Source: Rhodanobacteraceae bacterium (GTDB lineage: Bacteria; Pseudomonadota; Gammaproteobacteria; Xanthomonadales; Rhodanobacteraceae). Taken from it: a DNA stretch of 64,000 nucleotides. The translations under genes and the position numbers were made by a program. A model generated the notes under the pieces. That model was given only the letters and a program-made list of their open reading frames with translations, searched no databases and was not told where the DNA came from. This document shows, in pieces, positions 47,037 to 54,954 of the stretch; position 1 is the first letter of the stretch, and each line of letters begins with the position of its first letter. Location: contig CP126120.1 in the NCBI GenBank assembly GCA_030123585.1, positions 3,039,001 through 3,103,000 of the forward strand. The letters run 5' to 3'.

Positions 47037-47480
47037 ATGACGGGCAGCAACGCGAACATGCATGTGCTTTGTTTGATGGCGGCACTCGCATTGACGCTTG
47101 CGCTCTGTGCATGCCAGCGCGCGCACACGATCGCGCCACCGCCGGCGATCGACTGGCGCACCAGCCCGCTGGATCTGAACCTGCGTGGCATGAACGGCAA
47201 GAGCTACCGGTTCCGCTGTCCCGCAGGCAAACCGCTGCCGGAATCCGTGACCGGCAGCGGCGTTTACACGGATGCTTCGTCGATCTGCGCCGCCGCCGCG
47301 CATGCCGGCGCGATCGACGCGCAACGCGGCGGACTGGTGATGATCCAAATCCTGCCCGGCCAGAGCGACTATCGCGGCAACACGCAGAACTTCATCCGCA
47401 GCACCACCTATCCGCGTGCCTGGGGCGGCAGCTTCGCAGTACTGTCGGCCGCGGATTCGAGCGGCGGCAAGAAACCGTGA
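47037..47480 (+). CDS. LCCL-domain lipoprotein
   Basis: A 147-residue protein. The N-terminus has a lipoprotein signal (MHVLCLMAALALTLALCAC) with Cys28 or Cys30 as lipid site. Residues about 50-140 match the LCCL domain: GKSYRFRCPAGKP, GVYTDASSICAAAAHAGAID, GGLVMIQILPGQSDYRGNT and YPRAWGGSFAVL. LCCL domains are found in extracellular proteins and may bind lipids or polysaccharides. It has its own start 37 bp after the previous gene; ATG 47037 or 47058. Confidence 0.8.
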   Translation: MTGSNANMHVLCLMAALALTLALCACQRAHTIAPPPAIDWRTSPLDLNLRGMNGKSYRFRCPAGKPLPESVTGSGVYTDASSICAAAAHAGAIDAQRGGLVMIQILPGQSDYRGNTQNFIRSTTYPRAWGGSFAVLSAADSSGGKKP

Positions 47481-47513
47481 TGCGCTCGGGCGCGGGTCCG
47501 GCGTGGCCGTCAC

Positions 47514-47924
47514 TCAAGCTTGCGTGTACCAGCAGAACGTGCGCGGGATGAGCGACCCGGTCTGTGGCGCCCACGTGCAGCGGATGGTGCCTTCGCGGCC
47601 GCGCGTCAGGATCATGTTGGCCGATTCCTGCGCGTTGTACAGATCGACCCGCTGTGCGCCGGTCATGGCATCGATGCTGCCGTGGCGTTGCAGCAGCGCG
47701 TCCATCGCGGCGATCTCGCGCTCGACCCGCGAGCGCTCCTGCGTCGACAGGAACGCGTACTCGCCGCCAGCGCCCAGGCCCGCACGCACCTGCGCGGCCT
47801 GCGCCTGGAAGCTCTGCGGCGTGCTGATGTCGAAGGGCTGGTTGCCGTCGGTCCCGCCTGCCATCGCAGCGCCGGACGCCAGCAACAGACCCGCCAAAAC
47901 ACCCATGGAACGATGCGAACGCAT
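47514..47924 (-). CDS. Small exported protein of unknown function
   Basis: A 136-residue protein with signal peptide MRSHRSMGVLAGLLLASGAA (cleavage near AMA/GG). The middle (FLSTQERSRVEREIAAMDAL, YNAQESANMILTRGREG) is helical, and the end has two cysteines (IRCTWAPQTG, TFCWYTQA) likely to form a disulfide. I do not recognise a family, although similar short exported proteins are common in Xanthomonas relatives. It is convergent with the LCCL gene, 33 bp away. Confidence 0.7.
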   Translation of the reverse strand: MRSHRSMGVLAGLLLASGAAMAGGTDGNQPFDISTPQSFQAQAAQVRAGLGAGGEYAFLSTQERSRVEREIAAMDALLQRHGSIDAMTGAQRVDLYNAQESANMILTRGREGTIRCTWAPQTGSLIPRTFCWYTQA

Positions 47925-48041
47925 GTTGCACCTTCTGCGTCATGGAGACGCTTCAACCCATGCGCGCAAAAGTCTCCTCGCCGTGGCGTTATCGTGCCGT
48001 CAAGGCCGGCGTCGATGGCGGCTTCCAGTGGCATATCGTCT

Positions 48042-48070
48042 TAAAAAAACGGGCGTCTTTCGACGCCCGT
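48042..48070 (-). terminator. Rho-independent terminator, minus strand
   Basis: Stem ACGGGCGTC/GACGCCCGT (9 bp) with loop TTTC; on the minus strand it is followed by seven T residues (48043-48049). It lies 29 bp after the stop of the truncated outer-membrane-protein frame, which explains its presence there. Confidence 0.88.
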
Positions 48071-48098
48071 TGGTGTTTCAGGTTGGATGTTCGTCAAT

Positions 48099-48173
48099 TC
48101 AGAACCTGTATTCCGCGGTCACGGAATAGAGCTTGGTGTTGATGTCGTACGGTTCCTGTGGCGAAGCGGCGCT
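48099..48173 (-). pseudogene. 3' remnant of an outer-membrane beta-barrel protein
   Basis: The last 24 codons of this frame read SAASPQEPYDINTKLYSVTA then EYRF and stop. The alternating pattern and terminal Phe are typical of the final strand of outer-membrane barrels, and a terminator follows. Upstream the frame turns into a shadow of the DUF2442 gene. The main body of the gene has been lost, probably when the toxin-antitoxin-like pair arrived. Confidence 0.6.
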
Positions 48174-48588
48174 ACTTGCGCGCCGAATGCTTGCGCGGGC
48201 GTCCGCCGAGGCGGCCGTTGGCGCGCGCGCTGCGTGTCTTCGCCGCGGACCGTGCGCTGCCGCCCGCCGCGCCGAGTTGCGCGGCCATCCAGCGCTTGCT
48301 GCCGAATGCGCCGGCGAGCAGGCCCGGCACGTAGAGGTCGACGTCGAGCTTGGGCCAGTGCAAGCCGAGCCCGCTTGGCGAGATTTCGATCTTGGCCAGA
48401 TCGCCCGGCGCGGCATCGGCCAGACCCTCCGCCAGAGCGGGCGGAAACGCCACTTCGACGCCGGTGTTGAGGCTCACCACCACACGCGCGCGGCGGCGGT
48501 CGTAGCGCGCGGCGATGGCGTGCCCGTGTTCGCGCAGGGCCTGCGCGCGTTGTCCGGCAAGCTCGTATTCGTGTTCAGTGATGGCCAT
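48172..48588 (-). CDS. DUF2442 protein, probable antitoxin-type partner of DUF4160
   Basis: A 138-residue protein. The N-terminal half matches DUF2442 (VVVSLNTGVEVAFPPALAEG, LAKIEISPSGLGLHWPKLDV and DLYVPGLLAGAFG). A Lys/Arg/Ala-rich tail follows (ANGRLGGRPRKHSARK), as in DNA- or RNA-binding ends. ATG 48588 overlaps the end of the DUF4160 reading frame by 14 bp. DUF4160-DUF2442 pairs are often adjacent and have been proposed as toxin-antitoxin systems; this is not proved for this gene. Confidence 0.8.
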   Translation of the reverse strand: MAITEHEYELAGQRAQALREHGHAIAARYDRRRARVVVSLNTGVEVAFPPALAEGLADAAPGDLAKIEISPSGLGLHWPKLDVDLYVPGLLAGAFGSKRWMAAQLGAAGGSARSAAKTRSARANGRLGGRPRKHSARK

Positions 48589-48822
48589 GGAGTTGGCTCC
48601 ATTCGTTGCAAAGTTGTGCCAAGGCGTCCGCCAACCGGTCGATGATGCGGCTGACATCCTTGCGCGGGAATCCGTAGTTCTCGCGCAACTCGGGCGGGCC
48701 GTCGGGACAGTTCAGGAAGAACACTGCTTCGGCCGCCGGCCGATCACGTGGACGTGCGCCGGGCGGTGGTCGTTGGGGTAGATCACGACGCGCAGACCGC
48801 CGAGTCGCAGGATGGTTGGCAT
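48575..48822 (-). pseudogene. DUF4160 gene with a frameshift
   Basis: ATG 48822 opens MPTILRLGGLRVVIYPNDHR then PAHVHVIG, the DUF4160 start, but this frame stops after 36 codons. The rest of the domain, AAEAVFFLNCPDGPPELREN then YGFPRKDVSRIIDRLADAL, continues in another frame down to 48575. The shift lies in a GGCCGGCGGCCG run near 48735. It is either a true inactivating frameshift, a sequencing error in the GC run, or a programmed shift. The 3' end overlaps the DUF2442 start. Confidence 0.8.
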
Positions 48823-48825
48823 GGG

Positions 48826-48857
48826 TCATCCTAACATAACCCAAGCGGTTGGGATGA
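48826..48857 (-). promoter_or_regulatory. Inverted repeat before the DUF4160/DUF2442 pair
   Basis: TCATCCTAAC (48826-48835) and GTTGGGATGA (48848-48857) pair at 9 of 10 positions around a 12-bp centre that holds a second nested pair AACC/GGTT. It starts 4 bp before the DUF4160 ATG, a typical operator position. Confidence 0.55.
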
Positions 48858-48950
48858 TGGCAACGCGAACAGTGCTGCGCCTGCATCCAGTGTGCGGGGT
48901 GCAGCAGGCATGTGGTTCGGGGTAGCGTTGCACCATTCGCTACAAGCAAC

Positions 48951-48976
48951 AAAAAACCCGCGACGGGCGCGGGTTT
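48951..48976 (-). terminator. tRNA-type terminator at the left end of the island
   Basis: AAACCCGCG/CGCGGGTTT stem with ACGGG loop and a T-run on the minus strand. The same stem with a different loop (TCTGG) lies after the intact tRNA-Leu at 58474, which supports the view that this is the displaced end of a tRNA locus. Confidence 0.8.
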
Positions 48977-48991
48977 CGTTCATATCCAATT

Positions 48992-49015
48992 GGTGCGGGA
49001 GAGGACTCGAACCTC
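48992..49015. other. Left attachment site (att) in a displaced tRNA 3' end
   Basis: The 19-bp segment GGGAGAGGACTCGAACCTC (48997-49015) equals 58560-58578 inside tRNA-Leu. It is preceded here by TGGTGC, giving a T-arm and acceptor end without the rest of the tRNA; compared with the intact copy two bases are missing. It marks the left boundary of the integrated element. Confidence 0.75.
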
Positions 49016-49104
49016 GCTGGCAAGCGGTTGTATACGCGCGATTTTGTTATGTTGGCGCGTCTCTTTACCCGCTCCGTTACCGAGCGTTTCAATTCCGTGC
49101 GGCG

Positions 49105-51195
49105 CTACGCGCGTGCAAGAGCGAGCTGTTGCTTGCGTGCGACCTTTTCGGCGACTTGCGACGCGGTGCGATTCGATGCGGTCGGCTGCACCTGCACGTT
49201 GTTGATGATCTGCACGCCAGCGCCAAACTTCCCGCGCGGCGTGATGCTGCCGCCTTGGTTGCCCATCATCAGGTAATCCTTGCCGGCGACTGACAGCAGC
49301 TCCGGGCCGTTTTCGTTGACGCGGTACAGGCTGCCGGCCGATACCGGGCCGCCCGATGCCTTGCCGCCGCCGAACGCGCTTGCAAAGCTCGCGAGTACGC
49401 CTTCCCAGCCGCCGGCGCCGCTGTTTTGCTTGCCCCATGCGCCGATCGAATCGAATACACGCGCGGCGAGCGCTTGCGCGGCCATGCGACGTAGTGCGTC
49501 GGCGAAGTCGCCAAGCATGCCCTTTAGGCCGTGTTTGAACGGGTCGAAAAGAAAGTCCGCGAAGGCGTCTTGCATGTTGCGCGCGGCCTGCTTCGCAAAC
49601 TCGCTCATTTGGTCCATCTTGTCCTTGACCTGCCCGTTGAGATCGGTCACGGCGCGGGCGGCGATCCGCGAGAATTGCTCCCATGTCACCAGGTGCGCGT
49701 TCAGCGCCTTGGTCGCGGTGTCCATCGTCTCGCGGAATTGCAGCTCGGCATCGGTGACGCCCTGAATCTCGGCTTGATGCTGCGCCACGAAGTCAGTGAG
49801 CACCTTTTGCGCGTCCGCTTGCGCCTTCAACTTGTCGCGCACGTCAATCAGCGAGCCGGCATATTGCAAGTCCGCATCGCTGGCGCCGCGGGCCGCCAAC
49901 TGGTAAAGCTCAAACTGCTTTGCCGATAGCGTCAGCTGCAACACTTGATCGCGCAGCGCCTTGGTGAAATCTTCCGGCGTTTTGACCTTGGCCGCGCTGC
50001 CATCGTCGCCGGGGTTGAAGTTCAGCGTACGCCGGTTCGTTGCGGTCGTGCTCGGCAGCGCCTTTTTCACGCTTTCGCCGAAGCTCGCGATCTTGCCGGA
50101 CAGCGTAGACCATTGCTTCGCGGTGTCATCGAAAAAGCTGGAGAAAATCGCCTTCGCGTCGCGCACGTTGCTGGATAGCGTGGCGGTGTCGAACGGTTTG
50201 CCGATCGCGCTGGTGTCCTTGCCTTGCAACTGCGCCATCTTGAGCTGCGAAAACTCGTCCGGCGTGTAGATGCGCCCGGATTCCACGATGTTGCCGTTGT
50301 TGCGCATGAACGCGCTCGCCGCTGCCATCGTTGCGCCGATCGCACGGCCGGCGGTCACGAATGCGCCGCCCAGGACAAGCGCCGATCGTGCAAGCGTGTT
50401 CACGACTTCGGTAAAGCCGGCCACGGTGTCTTTGTCCAGTGACTTCACCAGGCCGCTGGCAAACTCCGTTGCCGATTGCAGGGACGGCAGCAGCGCGATC
50501 ACGATCCGGTTGCGCAGCCCTTGCAAGGTGTCCGAAAACTCCTTTTGCGCGTTGTCGTAAGCATCAAGCTGCGCCTTGGCATCCACGCCGAACGCCACGC
50601 CCAGGTCGCGCATGTGCTGCGCCTGTTCCTGTATCGCTTTGCTGCCTTGGTCCACCAGCGCGTTCAACTGTGTGCCGGATCGGCCAAAGATCGCCATCTC
50701 GACCGCGGCTTTGCCTGTGCCGTCGCGGTACTTGGACAGCGCATCCGCGGCTTTGAGGATCAAATCATTGCTGTCTTTGATCGTCTTGGGGTCGATTCCC
50801 AGCGCGCGGAACGCTGCGGCTTGCGCGCCCTTGCCGGATTGCGCTTGTGCGAGCGCGCGATCAGCGGCGAGCATGGCCGCCGTGAAGGATTGAACGTCCA
50901 CGTCCGCGCGCTTCGCGACGGCTGACAGCGCCGTGAATTGCTCGATCGGCATGCCCACCTGTTTCGCGGCGATGCCCAATTGCAGCATGCCGTCAACACT
51001 GGTTTTGACGAATTGCTCAATCGCACGCACCGCGAAACCGCTCGCGAGCGCTGCGCCGATGTTTTTCGCGGCATTCTGGAACGATCGCTGCATCGCGCGC
51101 GATTGCTGCTCGGCGATGCGCGCGGCGCGGCCTAGATCGCTTTGGAAGTTCGCGATGTTGGCGTCCAGGACAACGGAAAGTTTGCCGAGTGCCAT
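49105..51195 (-). CDS. Phage tail tape-measure protein
   Basis: A 696-residue protein. LSVVLDANIANFQSDLGRAA begins a coiled-coil region as in tape-measure proteins, IGAALASGFAVRAIEQFVKT is a hydrophobic segment, and the C-terminal part (FADALRRMAAQALAARVFDS, ASGGPVSAGSLYRVNENGPE, LLSVAGKDYLMMGNQGG) is the standard tail-end motif. It sets tail length and takes part in DNA injection. At 696 residues it is short but complete. It lies next to the small terminase, without the usual tail genes, and ends 90 bp from the left att site. Confidence 0.88.
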   Translation of the reverse strand: MALGKLSVVLDANIANFQSDLGRAARIAEQQSRAMQRSFQNAAKNIGAALASGFAVRAIEQFVKTSVDGMLQLGIAAKQVGMPIEQFTALSAVAKRADVDVQSFTAAMLAADRALAQAQSGKGAQAAAFRALGIDPKTIKDSNDLILKAADALSKYRDGTGKAAVEMAIFGRSGTQLNALVDQGSKAIQEQAQHMRDLGVAFGVDAKAQLDAYDNAQKEFSDTLQGLRNRIVIALLPSLQSATEFASGLVKSLDKDTVAGFTEVVNTLARSALVLGGAFVTAGRAIGATMAAASAFMRNNGNIVESGRIYTPDEFSQLKMAQLQGKDTSAIGKPFDTATLSSNVRDAKAIFSSFFDDTAKQWSTLSGKIASFGESVKKALPSTTATNRRTLNFNPGDDGSAAKVKTPEDFTKALRDQVLQLTLSAKQFELYQLAARGASDADLQYAGSLIDVRDKLKAQADAQKVLTDFVAQHQAEIQGVTDAELQFRETMDTATKALNAHLVTWEQFSRIAARAVTDLNGQVKDKMDQMSEFAKQAARNMQDAFADFLFDPFKHGLKGMLGDFADALRRMAAQALAARVFDSIGAWGKQNSGAGGWEGVLASFASAFGGGKASGGPVSAGSLYRVNENGPELLSVAGKDYLMMGNQGGSITPRGKFGAGVQIINNVQVQPTASNRTASQVAEKVARKQQLALARA

Positions 51196-51198
51196 GGG

Positions 51199-51609
51199 TT
51201 ACTCCTGTGGACGCTGGAACCGCACGAAGCGGTTCACGCGCTTGGGTGTTTGCGGTGGAACCTTGCTAGCGCAGCTTGGCGGGATGCAAAGATCGTTCGA
51301 CAGCATCCGAAACTGCGCCAGCGTGGACGCTTGCGGCAGGAAGCCTTCAGCGAAGGCCGCCACCAGCATGCCGTGCACTGCGCACAGCATCGCCAGCGTG
51401 GACAGGGATGCGTCAGTCAGTAGTTTGTTGGCGTGCAGGATCGGCGCAAGGCGCCGCCATTCCTTCACGGCGTGAATGTTCGGCAGCCAATCCGGCGGCT
51501 CGGGAACGCCCTGCGCCAGTGGTAGCGTGGTGGTGTCGCCGGCATCATCGTCGGCGCGCGTGGTGCCTTGAATCAGGCGCAGATTGCGCGGCTTGCGTGG
51601 TCGTGGCAT
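51199..51609 (-). CDS. P27-family phage terminase small subunit-like protein
   Basis: A 136-residue protein: MPRPRKPRNLRLIQGTTRAD, then PEPPDWLPNIHAVKEWRRLA and LLTDASLSTLAMLCAVHGML fit the P27 small-terminase pattern (basic N-terminus, PxWL...AxxxWxRLxPxL, helical part). It would recognise DNA for packaging. No large terminase gene is nearby. It is 3 bp before the tape-measure gene. The 51610-51835 gap holds only frames that I do not recognise. Confidence 0.78.
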   Translation of the reverse strand: MPRPRKPRNLRLIQGTTRADDDAGDTTTLPLAQGVPEPPDWLPNIHAVKEWRRLAPILHANKLLTDASLSTLAMLCAVHGMLVAAFAEGFLPQASTLAQFRMLSNDLCIPPSCASKVPPQTPKRVNRFVRFQRPQE

Positions 51610-51835
51610 GGCTTGCTGGTCCTGAATTTCTGAATCGACGGTGCAAAAAAAGAGATACCCGGCGCGGTTCGCGTTGCGAAGGCCTTCAACTTTCGCGACC
51701 CCCGGGGAGTAGAACCCCGCCAGCCGAAGCCAGCGGGGTCCGGTGCGCGTTTCCATGAGACGGTGCGCTTGCCGTCACGGATCGGGAGCGAGGAAATAAC
51801 CGCCGTGGCCCGAGTCCATAACCCCACGGCAGTTA

Positions 51836-53047
51836 TTACGCTGCGGCGCGAACGCCTGACACGATGGCGAAGGCCTTCGGGTACTGCACCACGAAGTCGC
51901 CGCGGACATGTGCGAGGAACGCCAGCTCGCCGGTCTTTGCGTAGGCCTCACGCAAGACCTGCAAGCTAAGCGCCTCACGCATCACGAACGCGCAGCGGCT
52001 GAAGTCGCCGATGTAGATGCGGCTGCAATCGGTGCTCGTGCCCACGGTGTCGGTGATGCCAACCTGCGACGTTTGCAGGAATTGCATCGGCGACACCAGC
52101 GACGGCTTGTTCAACGGCTGGCCGAGCGTGTCAGCCAAGCCGCTGAAGTCCACCAGTGTGCGCGGCGCCATGATGGCCGCCGTTGGCAGTGGACCGTTCG
52201 CGCCAAGGATGGCTTCGATGCCGGACAAGATGTTGCTGTAGTCCGCGAGCTTGGCGCCGTTCGTGCCGTTCGACACGGCATTGACGCCGGCCGTATTGGC
52301 AAGACCCAAGGGTTCCGGCGCGGTGCCGCTGCCCACCAGGCCGACACGATCCAGTTCCAGCGCGAACGCCTGCGCCATCACGTCACGCAAGGCGCGATCC
52401 ATGTCCGGCGCATCGGCCAGCAGTTCACGCGAAACGCGGATGATGCACGCCAGACTGCGCGGGGTCGCGGTGACGGCGCGGAAGCTCGGCTGCGATTCCG
52501 TGATGGTGCCGAGTTCGTTACGCCATGCCGCGGTCGGCAGCGTGTCGATCGCCGCCTGCGTGCTGCTCTTGGCGCCCTGATCCATCGGGATCACTTGCGC
52601 GCCGGCCGACAGCAGCGAGGACATCGGCACCATCGCGTTCAAGATTCGCGGCATGACCGTGCTAGGCACGTTGTAGCCGCCGGCGGAGTCCGTACCTTCG
52701 GACAAGCTAGCCATGATCGCCGGGTTGTGCGGCTTGAGTCCGGCGGTTGCGCGGAACATGTCGGCCAGGTTCGCGCCCTGCGGCTCATGCTTCTCGGCGG
52801 CGCGCTTCGCGTAGTGCGCGGTGATGCGCTGCACGTTGGCAGCGGCCAGCGGCGGAGTGCCTTCCGGCACGGCCGGTGCGCGGCCATCGCCGTACATTTG
52901 ACGCGCGGCGAGCTGGACGGCGTGCTCGTCGAGACCCTTGCGCAGTGCAGCGACTTCGCTCTGGTGCTTGGCTTTGAAGTCGGCAATGGCGTTGCTCATT
53001 TCTTCGAGCAACGGCTTGATTTCGTTTGCGTCGGTTTGTTCGTTCAT
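51836..53047 (-). CDS. HK97-type major capsid protein, with an optional upstream start
   Basis: 403 residues from ATG 53047, or 454 from the in-frame ATG 53200. An N-terminal coiled-coil (NEIKPLLEEMSNAIADFKAK) resembles the delta domain. HK97-fold stretches follow: SLSEGTDSAGGYNVPSTVMP, ITESQPSFRAVTATPRSLAC, ELDRVGLVGSGTAPEPLGLA, RIYIGDFSRCAFVMREALSL. ATG 53047 has AGAAGG 8 nt upstream, ATG 53200 has GAGG 6 nt upstream, so both could be used. The extra 51 residues are charged and helical. No separate protease or portal gene is seen. Confidence 0.9.
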   Translation of the reverse strand: MNEQTDANEIKPLLEEMSNAIADFKAKHQSEVAALRKGLDEHAVQLAARQMYGDGRAPAVPEGTPPLAAANVQRITAHYAKRAAEKHEPQGANLADMFRATAGLKPHNPAIMASLSEGTDSAGGYNVPSTVMPRILNAMVPMSSLLSAGAQVIPMDQGAKSSTQAAIDTLPTAAWRNELGTITESQPSFRAVTATPRSLACIIRVSRELLADAPDMDRALRDVMAQAFALELDRVGLVGSGTAPEPLGLANTAGVNAVSNGTNGAKLADYSNILSGIEAILGANGPLPTAAIMAPRTLVDFSGLADTLGQPLNKPSLVSPMQFLQTSQVGITDTVGTSTDCSRIYIGDFSRCAFVMREALSLQVLREAYAKTGELAFLAHVRGDFVVQYPKAFAIVSGVRAAA

Positions 53048-53203
53048 GGAATTACCTTCTGAATTGGATTGCGCCAAACCTTCGGCGCGCAGCTCCGCGA
53101 TCATTTCGCGGCGTTGGGATCGGGTGTAACCGGCTCGCGCCATGGCGTGTTCGGCCATCGCGCGCGCCTTCATGTATTCCGGATCGGCATCCTGTTGCAT
53201 GGA

Positions 53204-53398
53204 TTACCTCAACAGCTTGTTGATGGATGTCCGCAGTTCGGTTCGTGTCTTGCCGGCCGTGCCGTCACGCGCAGTGCGCAACAGCGAGACCAGGCGAATG
53301 CGTTCCGATCGGCTTAACCCAACGCATGCGTGTTCCACGCGGCGGGCAATCACTGCACGCTGCTTGCCCTCTGGCGGGCAGCGGAAAAATGCAAACAT
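53204..53398 (-). CDS. Small phage-island protein, unknown
   Basis: A 64-residue protein (MFAFFRCPPEGKQRAVIARR, VEHACVGLSRSERIRLVSLL, ending in SINKLLR). It is basic and mostly helical. It ends 4 bp before the long start of the capsid gene and has GGAGCC before its ATG. No family recognised. Confidence 0.5.
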   Translation of the reverse strand: MFAFFRCPPEGKQRAVIARRVEHACVGLSRSERIRLVSLLRTARDGTAGKTRTELRTSINKLLR

Positions 53399-53551
53399 GG
53401 GTTGGCTCCTTGCGGGTTCGTTTTGCTCACCTGGGCAGCGCGTGACATGCCGACACAACGAAGCGCAGCGCACGGCATGCGATCGTTGCGGAACCTGCCG
53501 GCAGCGCTGGGCATGCCGGTGGTTCGATGTGCGTTTGTGTTCATGCCGGGC

Positions 53552-54376
53552 TTACGCGGCCCGGCGCGCGAGGGCTGAAGTCACGGGACGGCGCGCTTCT
53601 TTCCTACCTATTACGCCGACAAGGTGCGGTTTCTGGTTCCCGATGCCGTACGCGTGCAGCAACGCAACGCTGGCGCGGTGTAGCCATCGCTGTAGCCGCT
53701 CCACGCAGGCATTGACAGCTCGGCAGTAATCCGCCTTTCGGATATGCCGCGCCTTCGCACACTCGCCGAAGGTGCCCACCAGATCAGGCCAAAGCCAGCG
53801 CGCCAGCGCATCGCTGGCAATCTCGGGACGTGATCCGCACGCGACCAGGCATCGCAGGATCAGGTCGGCATGGTCCATGCGTTGCAGCGCATACAGTTCC
53901 AGCACCGCGGCCGGCAAGGTCGGCAGCCGCGCGAATGCCATTGCCGCCGCGGCGTCCGCACCGCTCTCGACGCTTGGCGTGCACACAAACCGCGCCGACG
54001 TTTTCCAGTGCTCAAATTCGCGGACACGATTCGCGCCGCTGCCCGTCAGCGGGTGCGATGCACTCCAGACCAGTGCTTCGTTACGGCCTTTCTCCGGCAA
54101 CCGCTCCACCCACTTCGGCAGCTTGCGCGGATGAATCGCCCGATGCGCCAGTTCCAGCGTTTCGGTTTCATGCCCGAACGGTAGGCCATCGGCGGCCGCC
54201 GGCCGGTTCTCGTCGCCGGCATATCCGCCCAAGCCTTCGCGCACGGGTCGCCATGACTGTGCCTTGCCGAAGATGTAGTTCCGCGTCCATCCTGATCCGC
54301 ATCCGAAGCCAGCCGCCAGCAGGTGCGCGGCCTTTTCGTGCGCGGTCAACTCGTCGCCCCGTCCGGCGCCGTCCAT
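53552..54376 (-). CDS. Phage-island protein of unknown function
   Basis: A 274-residue soluble protein starting MDGAGRGDELTAHEKAAHLL. It contains many Trp and aromatic residues (WPDLVGTF, PKWVERLP) and an Ala-rich centre (ADAAAAMAFARLPTLPAAVL). No metal, ATP-binding or helix-turn-helix motif is evident to me. Its place between the small upstream genes and the capsid gene suggests a role in replication or particle assembly, but that is only position. GC and codon pattern are like the surrounding island. Confidence 0.6.
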   Translation of the reverse strand: MDGAGRGDELTAHEKAAHLLAAGFGCGSGWTRNYIFGKAQSWRPVREGLGGYAGDENRPAAADGLPFGHETETLELAHRAIHPRKLPKWVERLPEKGRNEALVWSASHPLTGSGANRVREFEHWKTSARFVCTPSVESGADAAAAMAFARLPTLPAAVLELYALQRMDHADLILRCLVACGSRPEIASDALARWLWPDLVGTFGECAKARHIRKADYCRAVNACVERLQRWLHRASVALLHAYGIGNQKPHLVGVIGRKEARRPVTSALARRAA

Positions 54377-54449
54377 TTTGTTTTCCTTCGGAACCCGAAC
54401 GGTTCCGGCTGGGTTTCGGTAACGCTCGCGGCGTTACCTCATGCCACGG

Positions 54450-54719
54450 TTATGCAGCGTCGCCGCCGGGCCGGTACGCGGTGCCGTTGCGCTCGCGCCA
54501 CAAAGCGCCAGCGATCGGGCCGCCCTTTCGTCCGGCCTTGGTCTGTCGCCAGTGTTTCCAGCGGCGATAGGGCACGACTACCAGCTCGCACGGTTCGCCG
54601 CCGCGGCCAGCCGCCAGCCGGAACCGCTGCACGCGCAGCGATTGCCGGTGCAGCTCCCAGCGGTCCACGCGGCCAGCTTCGCGCAGTGCGCGCTCGATGC
54701 GGTCGTTTTGGTTTTTCAT
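54450..54719 (-). CDS. Small basic phage-island protein
   Basis: An 89-residue basic protein (MKNQNDRIERALREAGRVDR, WELHRQSLRVQRFRLAAG, ELVVVPYRRWKHWRQTKAGR). Many Arg and Trp suggest nucleic-acid contact. No family recognised. It lies 140 bp after the gene that ends in the palindromic array. Confidence 0.5.
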   Translation of the reverse strand: MKNQNDRIERALREAGRVDRWELHRQSLRVQRFRLAAGRGGEPCELVVVPYRRWKHWRQTKAGRKGGPIAGALWRERNGTAYRPGGDAA

Positions 54720-54829
54720 GGTCGTTTTCTCGATTTCAGGCTGCCGACGTGCTCCACAGCCTTACAGCGGACAGCAGGAGCACCGCCAACAGCAGAACCC
54801 CATGCTTCGCATGGCAGAGTCTTATAGGT

Positions 54830-54954
54830 GTACGTTAGACGTAGCAGGGAAAGGTCGAAAATCATCGAAAATCGGCCTTTGCCGCTACGTTAGACGTAGC
54901 AGCGCGCACCCTTCCTGCTACGTTAGACGTAGCGGCCTGATACGTATGACGTAG
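54830..54954. repeat. Array of four phased palindromes, iteron-like
   Basis: CTACGTTAGACGTAG (6-3-6 palindrome) occurs exactly at 54885 and 54918, with one mismatch at 54830 and three at 54940. Distances are 55, 33 and 22 bp, all multiples of 11, so all copies face one side of the helix. The array spans the 3' end of one gene and the gap after it. It may be an origin, a packaging site or a set of operator sites. Confidence 0.75.

Noticed and set aside
48992..49015. A second functional tRNA at the left att site
   Set aside because: Only the T-arm and acceptor end are present; no D-arm or anticodon arm follows to the right, so it is a displaced fragment.
51573..51827. 84-codon frame between small terminase and capsid as a gene
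   Set aside because: No recognisable family and no ribosome-binding site; it overlaps the small terminase gene out of frame.
54830..54954. CRISPR array
   Set aside because: Repeats are 15-bp palindromes, partly inside a gene, with unequal short spacers and no cas genes.
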